From NCBI GenBank assembly GCA_937951615.1, contig CALFBH010000075.1, positions 62,001-126,000 on the forward strand: DNA of 64,000 nt. The letters are read 5' to 3'. Both the position numbers and the translations under genes were made by a program. Origin of the DNA: an uncultured Saprospiraceae bacterium. Lineage in GTDB: Bacteria; Bacteroidota; Bacteroidia; Chitinophagales; Saprospiraceae. Below, piece after piece: positions 1-10,100 of this stretch. Every line of letters begins with the position of its first letter. Within the stretch, counting starts at the first letter, position 1. The notes beneath the pieces were generated by a model. It saw only the letters and a program-made list of their open reading frames with translations. It was not told where the DNA came from and searched no databases.

Positions 1-217
1 TGATTGCTATGATAGCTGTTTGTGTAAACTCATATACTCCACCTTTCAATAAACACTCTAAGCATGAAGTATTTTTGTCATTGTTTACCAGCCAGTTAGC
101 GAGTTTGAACGAATGTAAATCCATCGCTCCTGATTTTGGAATACCGAATTTCCGAAATCCAATTCTGCCGCCATCTTGAATGGTGCTGTGTATGCCGTTT
201 TTGAGAACTTTTAGCAT
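1..217 (-). CDS. pxpC: Biotin-dependent carboxyltransferase / 5-oxoprolinase subunit C (PxpC/KipA-like), N-terminal part, runs off left edge
   Basis: Not in ORF track. Reverse translation from ATG at 217: MLKVLKNGIHSTIQDGGRIGFRKFGIPKSGAMDLHSFKLANWLVNNDKNTSCLECLLKGGVYEF; matches the family pattern QDxGRxGxxxxGxPxSGAMD. Confidence 0.82.
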   Translation of the reverse strand, partial: MLKVLKNGIHSTIQDGGRIGFRKFGIPKSGAMDLHSFKLANWLVNNDKNTSCLECLLKGGVYEFTQTAIIAI

Positions 218-289
218 CTGTTTTTGTGTTGTCGTGTTGTGGTGTTGATGTGTTGTTGTACTTTGCTGAATAAGACATCAACACCACAA
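218..289. repeat. Palindromic intergenic element with GTGTTGTC/GATGTGTTG-type arms (degenerate core)
   Basis: tttttgtgttgtcgtgttgtggtgttgatgtgttgttg ... catcaacaccacaa; abuts the pxpC start codon. Confidence 0.75.
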
Positions 290-340
290 GCTGACTGTAT
301 ATGTTTTTTCTTCTTTTTAGGTGGAAACGAAAATACGGTA

Positions 341-480
341 GTGTTCGACTAAAGTATGATTGAGTAAACTCCGTTGTCGTCAGACGAATTCGCTTAGAAA
401 TACGGCATATCTAAAGGGATAAATTACCAATTTTCATAAAATCCTTCGTCTGCCGACTATTCCATACTTTAATCGAACAC
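341..480. mobile_element. MITE-like 140-bp element with imperfect terminal inverted repeats
   Basis: gtgttcgactaaagtatg (341-358) vs ccatactttaatcgaacac (462-480), plus inner inverted pair gtcgtcagacgaa (376-388) / ttcgtctgccgac (445-457). Confidence 0.55.
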
Positions 481-503
481 CCTTGAAAATACCCTCCCGT
501 ACA

Positions 504-3500
504 TTAATTATTTCCACAAGCTTCAATTTCTGCTGAAAACTCGGCATTGGGCTCGACCGAAAACCCTGAGTCCAATATAATGATTTGTCCAGCTTTAAAA
601 CTGGTCGTATTGCTGGAAGGTACTGTTCCGTCTGAATTAATGCTAATGCCAGCCTGATAATTTCCAGTAAGTATATTTGCAGCATCGAGTGTCGTAGGGC
701 AAACAGAGCCACTGCAATCTACTAAGTTACCATTTTGATCGTAAACGGGAAGGTATTGCCCTTCTATTTCAAAAGGGATAATAATTGCGGTGTTCATAGC
801 ATCGCTGACTGTTACGGAATATAAACCAGCGCTAAGGTCGCTTATACTCTGTGTTGTTTCGCCAGTACTCCACGTGTAGGAATAAGGAGGAGTTCCATTA
901 GCAACATCAAGAAGCCCACTGCCGAGTGTTCCGCAGCCTTCATTTGCAACAGATACTGTTGCAGAAAGTGCATTTCCAAATATCCCCTGATCTGTCCAAA
1001 GTCCATAAATGGATGTACCATTTGCTTGTTCGCTCACTTCATCGGCAGTCATTCTTGTACCATTGCTTAAACTAACCGTGAAGGGATCTCCATTGGGTAA
1101 ATCATTAGCAATCACAATAGTTTCGAAGGCTACAACAGGCCCAATACATAACCTATTGGTTCGATCTGTACGGGTAAGTCCAAACTCCAGCGTATTGTTT
1201 TCCTGGTCATATACATCAATATATTGCTGCGGTTGGAGAGAAGAACCTGATATATTTACACTGGCACTCTGAATCGGTAAATCTCCAAAATTGATAGAAC
1301 AAGATATGCCGTGGGCTGTTGCGGGGGCACCGTCAGACTCTAGGTACACATTATAGCTGAGTAGTGTTGTGGTGTCAGTCAGATTGGTTTGTCCTGTAAA
1401 TTCCATTTTCAATTCAGTTGTCCCAAGAATGGCATTGGGGAGACCGAGGGTATGGGTATTATTATAATTGTCGATTAAGACTTGCAAATCCTGTACTTCT
1501 ACGATTCCATTGCCATCGCCATCTTGATATTTACCATTTATACCCGCCAGAGATTGCGACCAGTTTGGGCAATCTTGTCCTTGCCAATTGGTTGTGGCAT
1601 TAGGGCGGCTTGCTCCTGTATTATTTTCGGCTAAACCCCAATATAAAACATCGTGATAATTGGCAATTCCATCATTATTGAAGTCGCCAGGCCAGACGAG
1701 GTCGGTGCAGGAGCCTGAACCTGCATTACAAAAACTTTCCCATGCAGCTTCGAAATTATTTCCATCACTAATCGAAGCATTATTATTAGAGACGGTCTCC
1801 AACTGGAAACAGAGGCTTATTAAATTGGCGTCATAACAACCAGAGAGTTGATTATTATGTAAATAAAGGGTTTCGAGTGTTGTTAGATTTCCTAGTTCAG
1901 GCGGAATATTGCTGGAAAGCTGATTGTTTTGTAATTGTAAATCAAGAATGCTTGTCAAATTTCCCAGTTCAGGTGGGATGTTACCTGTCAATAGATTACC
2001 ATCTACATCCAGTTGGGTCAGGTTGCTCAGTACACCAAATTCAGGCGGGATATTGCCAGTGAACTGGTTATCATAGAGTCGCATTTTTACAAGATTCGGG
2101 CAATTGCTGAACTCGACTGGAAGATTTCCGGTGAGTTGATTATCTCCAAAATTTATATACCGCAAATCACAATTTCCCAACTCTGGCGGAATGTTTCCAG
2201 TGAGTTGATTCTTGTTTATGTATAAATTTCTGAGGACGCTAATATTGCTCAATTCTGCAGGAATCGTACCAGTCAATTGATTATAACCCAAGTATAATTG
2301 GAGTAAATTACTAAGATTACTTAATTCAACAGGAATCGTGCCTGTGAGTTGGTTTTCCGATAAGTACAATACTGTTAAATTAGTCATGTTACCCAATTCA
2401 ACAGGAATATTTCCTGTCAGGCTATTGTCTGTCAGATATAGGACTTCTAGGCTACTTAGGTTGCTGAGTTCGGGTGGAATATTCCCGGTTATATTTCTAC
2501 TGCTTAGGTCAAGTTCATTTAGGCAGCCATTTCCATCTAAGGTCACTCCCATCCAGGTATCCATAGGCTGACTCAGATCCCAGGGATTTGTCCAGGTAGC
2601 ACCATTATTGGTGAGGTAAAAAGTGGACAAGGTAAGAGAGTCTAGTTGCCGACAGCTTAGTGTAGAACAATCGCCTGCACCGCTACTACAGAAGTCTTCC
2701 CAGGGCGTATAAAAATTATTGCCATCGCTGATATAGCTATTGGTATTGGAATTAGCATTGAGTTGATTACACAAAGCAGTTAATGAGGGCGGATAGCACC
2801 CACTCAATTGGTTGTCTTTTAATATCAAAGCATCTAGATTACTCAAATTACCTAACTCGGCTGGAAGAGTACCACTTAACAGGTTATTTACTAAAAAGAG
2901 CGAGACTAAATTACTTAAATTTCCCAATTCTGGCGGGATATTGCCCTCCAAAAAATTATTGCTACACCGGAGGTATTCTAAATTTGATAAACCACCTAAT
3001 TCTGGCGGAATATTTCCAGACAAGTTATTTCCAGACAATACCAGTGAAACCAAGTTGCTAAGGTTGCTGAGTTCTGGCGGAATATTTCCAGACAAGTTAT
3101 TTCCAGATAATATCAGTGAAGCCAAGTTGCTAAGGTTGCTGAGTTCCGGCGGAATATTTCCAGACAGGTAATTATTACTTATATTAATGTATGTCAAATT
3201 ACTGAGCTGACCCATTTCGGGTGGGATACTACCACTTAGGCAATTTTCATTTATATCGAAATAAGTCAGACTTTCTAGGTTGCCCATTTCTGAGGGGAGT
3301 TCTCCACAGATATTTAATTCAGATAGATTTAAGGTCGTAACACAATTATTCTGATTGAGACCTACCCCATACCAAGTGTCAATAGGCTGGTCTAAATTCC
3401 AAACTAGCGACGAGTTGGGAACATCTGCGGAATAGTAAAAAGCCACCAAGGCTAGCGAATCAATTTGGCGACAGGTAATATTGGCGCAATCTGCATTAGG

Positions 3501-5669
3501 CGTGTTGCAAAAATATTCCCAGGGAACATCAAAATTATTGCCATCGCTGATACCTGCATTATTATTATAAGTGGCGAATAACTGGTTGCACAAACCTGAT
3601 AAATTTGCATCATAACAACCACTGAGTTGATTATTATGAACAATGATGTTTCTCAAACTGGGAATATTACCTAATGTGCTGGGAATACTTCCCGTCAGTT
3701 GATTGTCGGAAACCCACAAAGTGGTCAGGAGATTCATATTGCCAAGTTCGGGAGGAATATCACCTGTTAATTGATTGTTATGAAGGCCCACAGTGCCCAA
3801 ATTATCCAGATTACCCATTTCACTCGGGATATTGCCCGTAAACATATTCTCAAACATGTCCAGAACAGATAAGCTGCTCATATTACCTATTTCAGGCGGA
3901 ATACTTCCAGAAAACTGATTGGTACTCAAGTATAAAACCTCCAGATTGACCAGATTTCCTATTTCAGCGGGGACACTACCGCTCAATTGATTGTCATTTA
4001 AAAATAAATAATTCAGATTGATGAGGTTTCCGATAGTTGAAGGGAGGGTGTCGTTTAGCTGATTGTAGTTGAGATTCAGCCATTCTAAATCAGTCAAATT
4101 TCCCAACTCCGGTGGAATGTTTCCTGTTAAGTTATTATTCGCCAAATCAAGATTAAATACTCGGTTATTTCCATTTGTCAATACACCATACCAGGTATTC
4201 ATTGGCTGATTCAGATCCCATGTAAAGAACCAGTCAGCCCCATTAGTTGCATTATAAAAACTAACTAAAGCAATAGAGTCCTGAGAACTAGAAGAAGGCG
4301 GGTCAAAATAAAGCAGTGCTTCATGTAAATTCAATCGCCCATTACTCACACATTTTCCACTAAGTGCGGGAAGGCTTTCTGCGGAATTGAGTACAGCAGA
4401 TTTGATGTCAGTAAAAGATTTATTTGGATAACGTTCCCACAATAGAGCACAAGTTCCGGTAACAAGCGGCACAGCCATGGAAGTGCCATCAATCTGCCCA
4501 TAACTATTATTAGGAAAACAACTGGTGATAGCTGTTCCGGGAGCCGCGATATCGACGGTATTGGCTCCGAAATTGGAAAAGCTAGTTAGTGAATCATTAT
4601 GATTTGTTGCGGTCACAACAATAATATTATCGATATTATATCCAGCAGGATAAACAGGACTGAGACCATTATCGTCTCCGATATTGTCGTATGAGCCATT
4701 GCCAGCGGCGGTCACAAACAGATGTCCGCTATTCTCTGCATTTTGTAAAGTCTGAAAAAGCGCGGTAGAATAGGCGCCGCCGCCCCAACTGTTATTACTT
4801 ATTGGTATGCCCATGTCTACGGCATAAGCAAGTGCTGCTATAGCGCCTGAAGAAGAACCTGTTCCATTATCACCAAGAAATTTGAGTGGAGCTATTTGTA
4901 CATCCCAGGTGACTCCGGCTATACCTATACCATTATTTCCGGCCGCGCCTAATATGCCCGCTACATGAGTACCGTGGAAATTATTACCGTAAGGATTATT
5001 ATCATTATTTTTAAAATCCCAGCCAATGAAGTCATCTATGTAGCCATTACCATCATCATCAACACCATTTTCATCACCTGAATCAAAAACCCAGGCATTG
5101 CCGTTCCATTCCAATACTTTTCCATCTCCATCGGCATCTTCGGCAAGGTTTTGCCAGATATTATCTATCAGGTCTTCGTGTCCCCAGTCTATACCCGTGT
5201 CGATAATGCCTACCACAATAGATGGGCTGCCAGTAGCGATGTCCCATGCTTCAGGAGCGTCTATATCCGCATCGAATGTACCATTGGTCTGCGCGGTGTT
5301 GTGCAGCCCCCATTGATTGCTGGTCATTGGGTCAGCTGGATAAGTTGCATGGGTGGTGTAGATATAATTCGGTTCTACAAACTCAATATCGGGATGGTTT
5401 TTATAAGCGTTTACGAGGTACTGAATATCTGTTTTTGATGAATTTTCATTAATTTTCCATAGTTCAATATTGGTCTGTGGAAAAGTTTTCAAAACAGTTG
5501 CTTTCATCCCGTCTTTAAGGCTATTCTTTTGGTTTGCTGATTTTCCAGCTTTCATTTTTACCAATAGTTGATCGGGGATATAATTTCCGGATTGAGCGAA
5601 AGCCATAGCCGTGAGGAAACAGAGGGCTATAAGCAATATTGCTGATTTTTGGTCACAGGGAATATGCAT
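504..5669 (-). CDS. Secreted subtilisin-like (S8) peptidase with three plant-type LRR cassettes, dockerin-like segment, SprB-like repeat and C-terminal surface domain
   Basis: GIIDTGIDWGHEDL, NFHGTHVAGI, DGTSMAVPLVTG catalytic blocks; many LTGNIPPELGNLSNL repeats; GDFNNDGIANYHDVLYWG; TPPYSYTWSTGETTQSISDLSAGLYSVTVSDA. Confidence 0.93.
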   Translation of the reverse strand: MHIPCDQKSAILLIALCFLTAMAFAQSGNYIPDQLLVKMKAGKSANQKNSLKDGMKATVLKTFPQTNIELWKINENSSKTDIQYLVNAYKNHPDIEFVEPNYIYTTHATYPADPMTSNQWGLHNTAQTNGTFDADIDAPEAWDIATGSPSIVVGIIDTGIDWGHEDLIDNIWQNLAEDADGDGKVLEWNGNAWVFDSGDENGVDDDGNGYIDDFIGWDFKNNDNNPYGNNFHGTHVAGILGAAGNNGIGIAGVTWDVQIAPLKFLGDNGTGSSSGAIAALAYAVDMGIPISNNSWGGGAYSTALFQTLQNAENSGHLFVTAAGNGSYDNIGDDNGLSPVYPAGYNIDNIIVVTATNHNDSLTSFSNFGANTVDIAAPGTAITSCFPNNSYGQIDGTSMAVPLVTGTCALLWERYPNKSFTDIKSAVLNSAESLPALSGKCVSNGRLNLHEALLYFDPPSSSSQDSIALVSFYNATNGADWFFTWDLNQPMNTWYGVLTNGNNRVFNLDLANNNLTGNIPPELGNLTDLEWLNLNYNQLNDTLPSTIGNLINLNYLFLNDNQLSGSVPAEIGNLVNLEVLYLSTNQFSGSIPPEIGNMSSLSVLDMFENMFTGNIPSEMGNLDNLGTVGLHNNQLTGDIPPELGNMNLLTTLWVSDNQLTGSIPSTLGNIPSLRNIIVHNNQLSGCYDANLSGLCNQLFATYNNNAGISDGNNFDVPWEYFCNTPNADCANITCRQIDSLALVAFYYSADVPNSSLVWNLDQPIDTWYGVGLNQNNCVTTLNLSELNICGELPSEMGNLESLTYFDINENCLSGSIPPEMGQLSNLTYINISNNYLSGNIPPELSNLSNLASLILSGNNLSGNIPPELSNLSNLVSLVLSGNNLSGNIPPELGGLSNLEYLRCSNNFLEGNIPPELGNLSNLVSLFLVNNLLSGTLPAELGNLSNLDALILKDNQLSGCYPPSLTALCNQLNANSNTNSYISDGNNFYTPWEDFCSSGAGDCSTLSCRQLDSLTLSTFYLTNNGATWTNPWDLSQPMDTWMGVTLDGNGCLNELDLSSRNITGNIPPELSNLSSLEVLYLTDNSLTGNIPVELGNMTNLTVLYLSENQLTGTIPVELSNLSNLLQLYLGYNQLTGTIPAELSNISVLRNLYINKNQLTGNIPPELGNCDLRYINFGDNQLTGNLPVEFSNCPNLVKMRLYDNQFTGNIPPEFGVLSNLTQLDVDGNLLTGNIPPELGNLTSILDLQLQNNQLSSNIPPELGNLTTLETLYLHNNQLSGCYDANLISLCFQLETVSNNNASISDGNNFEAAWESFCNAGSGSCTDLVWPGDFNNDGIANYHDVLYWGLAENNTGASRPNATTNWQGQDCPNWSQSLAGINGKYQDGDGNGIVEVQDLQVLIDNYNNTHTLGLPNAILGTTELKMEFTGQTNLTDTTTLLSYNVYLESDGAPATAHGISCSINFGDLPIQSASVNISGSSLQPQQYIDVYDQENNTLEFGLTRTDRTNRLCIGPVVAFETIVIANDLPNGDPFTVSLSNGTRMTADEVSEQANGTSIYGLWTDQGIFGNALSATVSVANEGCGTLGSGLLDVANGTPPYSYTWSTGETTQSISDLSAGLYSVTVSDAMNTAIIIPFEIEGQYLPVYDQNGNLVDCSGSVCPTTLDAANILTGNYQAGISINSDGTVPSSNTTSFKAGQIIILDSGFSVEPNAEFSAEIEACGNN
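3001..3144 (-). repeat. Near-identical 72-bp (24-aa) tandem LRR duplication inside the subtilisin-LRR gene
   Basis: tctggcggaatatttccagacaagttatttccaga... at 3001 and 3073, next unit start at 3145. Confidence 0.85.
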
Positions 5670-5836
5670 GGTTTATCATTTTGCAGGATATAGAAAAATG
5701 ATTACCTTACGTAAATAAACTTTGCTATATCCTAATTGTAAAATCGCCAGATTTTTTTGTTGAAATGGAGCATTTGTGAACGGCAATAAATGTTTAATTA
5801 TTTTGAAATATCAATATTTTCCAATGCTAAAAAAGG

Positions 5837-5894
5837 GCCTTGCAACGTTAAAGTTGCAAGGCGTCGGCGATTTTATCAATTGGAAATTGATAAA
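5837..5894. other. Two tandem intergenic hairpins
   Basis: gccttgcaac-gttaaa-gttgcaaggc (5837-5862) and tttatcaatt-gga-aattgataaa (5872-5894), both perfect stems. Confidence 0.7.
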
Positions 5895-6076
5895 CAATCT
5901 TGGGTGTCTTTAGTAGAGTATAATTAAACTATAATAATCATTGTCCTGTCGTCTTGTTTTTATAGGATAAAACAAATTTACAATGAAATTTTTATATTTT
6001 TTTACACTAATTTGAGGTTGAATACGATGTGTTATTTTATATTGTATTTAATACGTGTTGGTTTTTAGAGCATTAT

Positions 6077-7561
6077 ATGAATTTGAAAGCAAATAAAACT
6101 GAAAAAAAAAGGCCTTTTCTTCTGATAGAATTGATTCAGACCTTTACAGAGCAGGAAATAGAAGGTTTTGTACATTTTGTAGCTTGTCAACATTTCAATA
6201 CAGACCAGTATGCGTTAAGACTGATTAGGATGTTGCGGGAAAAAATTTGGAACAGGAAAGACTTTGACAAGTCGATGCAGTATCTGGCTTATCAAGAAAC
6301 CTTTTCAGACCGTCCTATTGCCCAAAAAGAATTAGGTAAACCGGAAAGAGGTTTGCTGAATGCTAAAATGAGCCTATTAATTCGGCTGGCAGAAACATTT
6401 TTGTCGATAGAAAGTATGCATAAAAAACCGGAGACCAAGAGCGAATTATTATATTCAGCATTGCTTGAACGAGGACAATATTGGTTATTCAACCGAAATA
6501 TAAAAAAAGATAAGAAACGACTTGAAGACATAGCAGAAAAAGATATTAATTATCACAATTATCACTGGAAAATAGAAGAGCAGGTTTTAGATTATTTGCA
6601 TCAAAAGGGACAACTGGTTAATACGGATAATTTGGCCGATTTGAATTACCATCTTGACGTTTTTTATATGCAAAGGAAGTATAGCTTATACTTCACTGCC
6701 TTGTCACTGGCTATTTCTTCAAGTAAAAAATCCTATGATCACGCTGAAATGAAAGCTGTTTTTAAGTTGGCAGAATTACCGAATTACTCAAGGCATCCCT
6801 TTATTAGAGTTCATGAAGCCATTAGGCTCATGATGGAAACGCACTCAGACGATGCTTACACGCATTTATTGGAGACGCTGCACGAACACGAAGCAGCTCT
6901 GTCGCAGAAAGACCTAAGCGGTGCTTACATGATGGCAACTGTTTTTTGTGTAAGAGAAGTGATTAGAGGAAGTGAAGCGTATAATTGGAGATTATTTGAA
7001 TTGTATCAAACTATGCACAGAAAAGACCTGCTTCGTGAGAATGGTTTTATTGATACCAGAAATATAAAAAATGTAGTTACGGCAAGCTGTAGGGCAAATG
7101 AATTTGATTGGGCGGCAGAAGTTATTGAACATTATCGCAGCTCTATACAAAAGCCCATTCGAAACAGTGTATGTCATTTCAATTTTGGCTTGATTGCCTT
7201 CTACCAAAAAGACTATAAGGAAGCGATTCGGCATTTTATTCGTGTGGACAAAGTGAATCTGGTTTATGATGTAAATTGCAGAATCATGTTACTGAAGTCG
7301 CATTATGAAACCGATAAAGAGTATGATGAGCGTACCATGCAGATATTCCGATCAGCAGGCAAATATATTGTGGAAAACAAATCCTTGCCTTCGGCACATA
7401 GAAAAGCCTATAAAAATTTCATTCAGGCATTGATTAATCTTTATCGGGTTCGGCATCAGGCCACCAAAATCACGCTAGAACGAGTAAAGGAAAAACTAGA
7501 AAAATTCGAGGTTTTCACGGATAAACAATGGTTAATGGAGAAGATTGGCGAACTAGAATAA
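6077..7561 (+). CDS. Hypothetical helical-repeat protein (likely ATG start 6077 inside ORF 6029..7561)
   Basis: Long ORF; MNLKANKTEKKRPFLLIELIQTFTEQEIEGFVHFV; TPR-like C-terminal half (NFGLIAFYQKDYKEAIRHFIRVD). Confidence 0.7.
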   Translation: MNLKANKTEKKRPFLLIELIQTFTEQEIEGFVHFVACQHFNTDQYALRLIRMLREKIWNRKDFDKSMQYLAYQETFSDRPIAQKELGKPERGLLNAKMSLLIRLAETFLSIESMHKKPETKSELLYSALLERGQYWLFNRNIKKDKKRLEDIAEKDINYHNYHWKIEEQVLDYLHQKGQLVNTDNLADLNYHLDVFYMQRKYSLYFTALSLAISSSKKSYDHAEMKAVFKLAELPNYSRHPFIRVHEAIRLMMETHSDDAYTHLLETLHEHEAALSQKDLSGAYMMATVFCVREVIRGSEAYNWRLFELYQTMHRKDLLRENGFIDTRNIKNVVTASCRANEFDWAAEVIEHYRSSIQKPIRNSVCHFNFGLIAFYQKDYKEAIRHFIRVDKVNLVYDVNCRIMLLKSHYETDKEYDERTMQIFRSAGKYIVENKSLPSAHRKAYKNFIQALINLYRVRHQATKITLERVKEKLEKFEVFTDKQWLMEKIGELE

Positions 7562-7580
7562 AAAGAATACCGAATATTCC

Positions 7581-9041
7581 TCAACCTTCCAGTAATTCCC
7601 GAACCTTAAATAAACTTTTCAATGCTCTGCAAACCTCCATTTGTTGCTCTGTGCTCAGCCCCACAGAAGAAGGCAAACTAAAACCCTGACGGGAAATATA
7701 TTCCGTATTCGGATATTCGCCGGAAGCATACTCTACATAAGGTGGCATGACGTGTAAAGGATAAAAAACAGGACGTGCCTCAATGCCATTTTGCAAGAGC
7801 TTTTTAATAATATCATCCCGATTCAAATCCGTTTTCTGCTCATTCACCAGCAAAGTATAAAGCCAGTACGTATTGCGAACATCAGGAGACTGTGGTGGCA
7901 AAGTCAGCTCTTCCACATCAGTGAGCCATTCATTATAACGCACTCCGATTTGGCATTTTTTATGTAAAATTTCATCAATTCGCTCCATCTGTGCCACGCC
8001 GATAGCCGCCTGCAAATTGGTCATTCTATAATTAAAACCAACATAGTCGTGCCAGTATTTTCGCTGCTTCGACATGCCGTGATCGCGCAAAATAGCTGCT
8101 TTTTCATAATGTGCCTTGTCTTTGAAAAAGATCATCCCACCTTCGCCAGTCGTCACTGTTTTGTTTCCAAAAAAGCTGAACGTCGCAGCATCGCCAAAAG
8201 TAGCCATCAGTTGTCCATTGAGCGTCGTACCCAAACCTTCCGCATTATCTTCTACGACCAATAAATTATGCTCGCGGGCAATCGCCTCTATCGCAGGCAT
8301 ATCACAAGGAAAACCATATAAATGAACCGGCATAATCGCTTTAGTGCGTGGCGTAATCGCAGCACTTATTTTTTCTGGTGAAATTGCCCAGGTATCCGCT
8401 TCTACATCTACGATAACAGGCCTTGCTCCAGTGTAGATAATCGAATTGATAGAGGCAGCAAAAGTCAGGTTCGGCACAATCACTTCATCGCCTTCACCAA
8501 TTCCTAATGCATCCAAGGCAAGGTGCAAAGCCACCGTCCCATTACTCACGGCCAGCGCATACTCCACACCATGAAACTCTGCCATCATCCGCTCAAAATC
8601 CCGCACAAACCGCCCTTGCGAAGAAATCCAATTGGTCCGCACACATTCACTGACATAAGCGAGTTCATTACCACCAAGCAAAGGCTCCATAATCGGGATA
8701 CGATGGAGGCGGGTACGCGAAGCATAATCAACAACTTTTCCTGCTTCGTCCATCAAGGGAATATGTCGTATTCGGTCGGACAAGAGGAGATTGATTTGTT
8801 CTGGAGAAGCCGTTACATGCAGGCTGGTAAAACGGGTTTGCATCACCTCTACAACGGGGCTTTCCAGCGTCTTTCCAGCATTGATAAATGCCCGTCGAAT
8901 ATCCCCATCCGTCAGCACCCCAACAAGCTGCTGGTCAGCATCCACAACAAAGCCTGTACCCTGAGCATTAGCATCAATAATAGCCAGTGCATCGCGGATA
9001 TTTCCCGTATCAGGGATAAGCATTTCCTGTATTTTTGACAT
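7581..9041 (-). CDS. CBS-domain + DegT/DnrJ/EryC1 PLP-dependent sugar aminotransferase fusion
   Basis: N-terminal CBS pair (GTGFVVDADQQLVGVLTDGDIRRA); aminotransferase body (LAVSNGTVALHLALDALGIGEGDEVIVPNLTFAASINSI, FSFFGNKTVTTGEGGM). Confidence 0.92.
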   Translation of the reverse strand: MSKIQEMLIPDTGNIRDALAIIDANAQGTGFVVDADQQLVGVLTDGDIRRAFINAGKTLESPVVEVMQTRFTSLHVTASPEQINLLLSDRIRHIPLMDEAGKVVDYASRTRLHRIPIMEPLLGGNELAYVSECVRTNWISSQGRFVRDFERMMAEFHGVEYALAVSNGTVALHLALDALGIGEGDEVIVPNLTFAASINSIIYTGARPVIVDVEADTWAISPEKISAAITPRTKAIMPVHLYGFPCDMPAIEAIAREHNLLVVEDNAEGLGTTLNGQLMATFGDAATFSFFGNKTVTTGEGGMIFFKDKAHYEKAAILRDHGMSKQRKYWHDYVGFNYRMTNLQAAIGVAQMERIDEILHKKCQIGVRYNEWLTDVEELTLPPQSPDVRNTYWLYTLLVNEQKTDLNRDDIIKKLLQNGIEARPVFYPLHVMPPYVEYASGEYPNTEYISRQGFSLPSSVGLSTEQQMEVCRALKSLFKVRELLEG

Positions 9042-9069
9042 ATTCTCTCTGTTTTATGTAAAAAAGTAT

Positions 9070-9141
9070 CTCTCCTCTCTCAGCGAAGCGGTCTCTCCTC
9101 TCTCAGCCGAAGGCGGTCTCTCCTCTCTCCTCTCTCTTCTT
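9070..9141. repeat. CTCTCAGCCGAAGGCGGTCTCTCC-type intergenic repeat (two units)
   Basis: ctctcagcgaagcggtctctcctctctcagccgaaggcggtctctcctctctcc; related copies at 38533 and 43588. Confidence 0.7.
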
Positions 9142-9972
9142 CCCCAGTAAATTAATCTGCTGATGAATTTCCCCTATACTCAACGCTTTTACTTCCAAAA
9201 CATGTACAAGTTCCCGATAATTATTCAAATAGTCAAAAAACCAGTACTCTTCTGTGATTTTTTCATTAGTGTCAAACAGCCCATCATTATCACTATGATG
9301 AATGCCTTTTATATGCGGACGAATCCAGGACATCGCATCAGCAAGACTGAATTGCTGGGTTTGGGCAGAGACTTTCAGGTGAGCAGTGTCTAGCAAAATG
9401 CCCAATCTTGGATGCTGAATATCCGTCATCAGTCGAGTCATCTCTTCGGCATCTGTACAAAGCAAGGGGTGCTGACCACCTTCGACATTTATTGATATAA
9501 TGACATTATTTTCAATTAAAAAATTTATGTCTAACTCATCCGCTGTTTTTAGAATTTCTTCTACAGATTGTAAAAATAAATCCCAGTGTACTGCTCGGTC
9601 ATAGGGCCGCTTTACGCGAATTTTTTGCCCCAACTCCGAAGGATCAGGATCCACACAAAACCCAGCATGAGCCGCATAAAAAGGAGCTTCAGCCTGTGAA
9701 GATAGCCGCAAGCCCAATTTGCAATGCTCAATCGAAGTCCTACGAATAGTTTCGTTATTGCTGGCTAAATTGAGTACAAAAGGCACTTCAGGAGCTGGAA
9801 AATAATTATGCGGCATTCGTATCAGCGAACAAGAATTATAGACTTCCACCATATCCGCCCGATGCGGCAAACCCGAACTAAATTCTATAGCCCAGCCCTC
9901 CTGTTGGCAGACTTGTATAGCCGCCTCAATAGACTGTCCGCGAAAAGCAATTGTACTGATATAAATGTTCAT
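9103..9972 (-). CDS. Sugar phosphate isomerase/epimerase-like TIM barrel protein
   Basis: Homologous start MNIYISTIAFRGQSIEAAIQVC at 9972 (upstream ORF residues are translated repeat); FLIENNVIISINVEGGQHPLLCTDAEEM, LGILLDTAHLK. Confidence 0.75.
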   Translation of the reverse strand: MNIYISTIAFRGQSIEAAIQVCQQEGWAIEFSSGLPHRADMVEVYNSCSLIRMPHNYFPAPEVPFVLNLASNNETIRRTSIEHCKLGLRLSSQAEAPFYAAHAGFCVDPDPSELGQKIRVKRPYDRAVHWDLFLQSVEEILKTADELDINFLIENNVIISINVEGGQHPLLCTDAEEMTRLMTDIQHPRLGILLDTAHLKVSAQTQQFSLADAMSWIRPHIKGIHHSDNDGLFDTNEKITEEYWFFDYLNNYRELVHVLEVKALSIGEIHQQINLLGKKREERGETAFG

Positions 9973-10099
9973 TTTTGTGTTGTCGTTGTTCAGACATCCT
10001 GCCTGAATCGTGTTGTCGTGTTGTCGTGTTGTCGTGTTGTCGTGTTTTGCTCCGCAAAACAAACGACATCAACACATCAACACATCAACACGACAACAC
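9973..10099. repeat. Palindromic element: GTTGTCGT arms around core GTTTTGCTCCGCAAAAC (10044-10060)
   Basis: (cgtgttgt)n left arm, core hairpin, acatcaac/acgacaac right arm; also contains ttcagacatcctgcctgaa (9989-10007). Confidence 0.85.
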
Positions 10100-10100
10100 T

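Noticed and set aside
96-287. 63-aa ORF NTSTPQHDNTKTDAKSSQKRHTQHHS
   Set aside because: Translation of the palindromic repeat and antisense frame of the pxpC start; not a gene.
2812-3171. 119-aa plus-strand ORF with repeated SSGGIFPDKLFPDN
   Set aside because: Antisense frame of the LRR repeats; periodicity is inherited from the sense gene.
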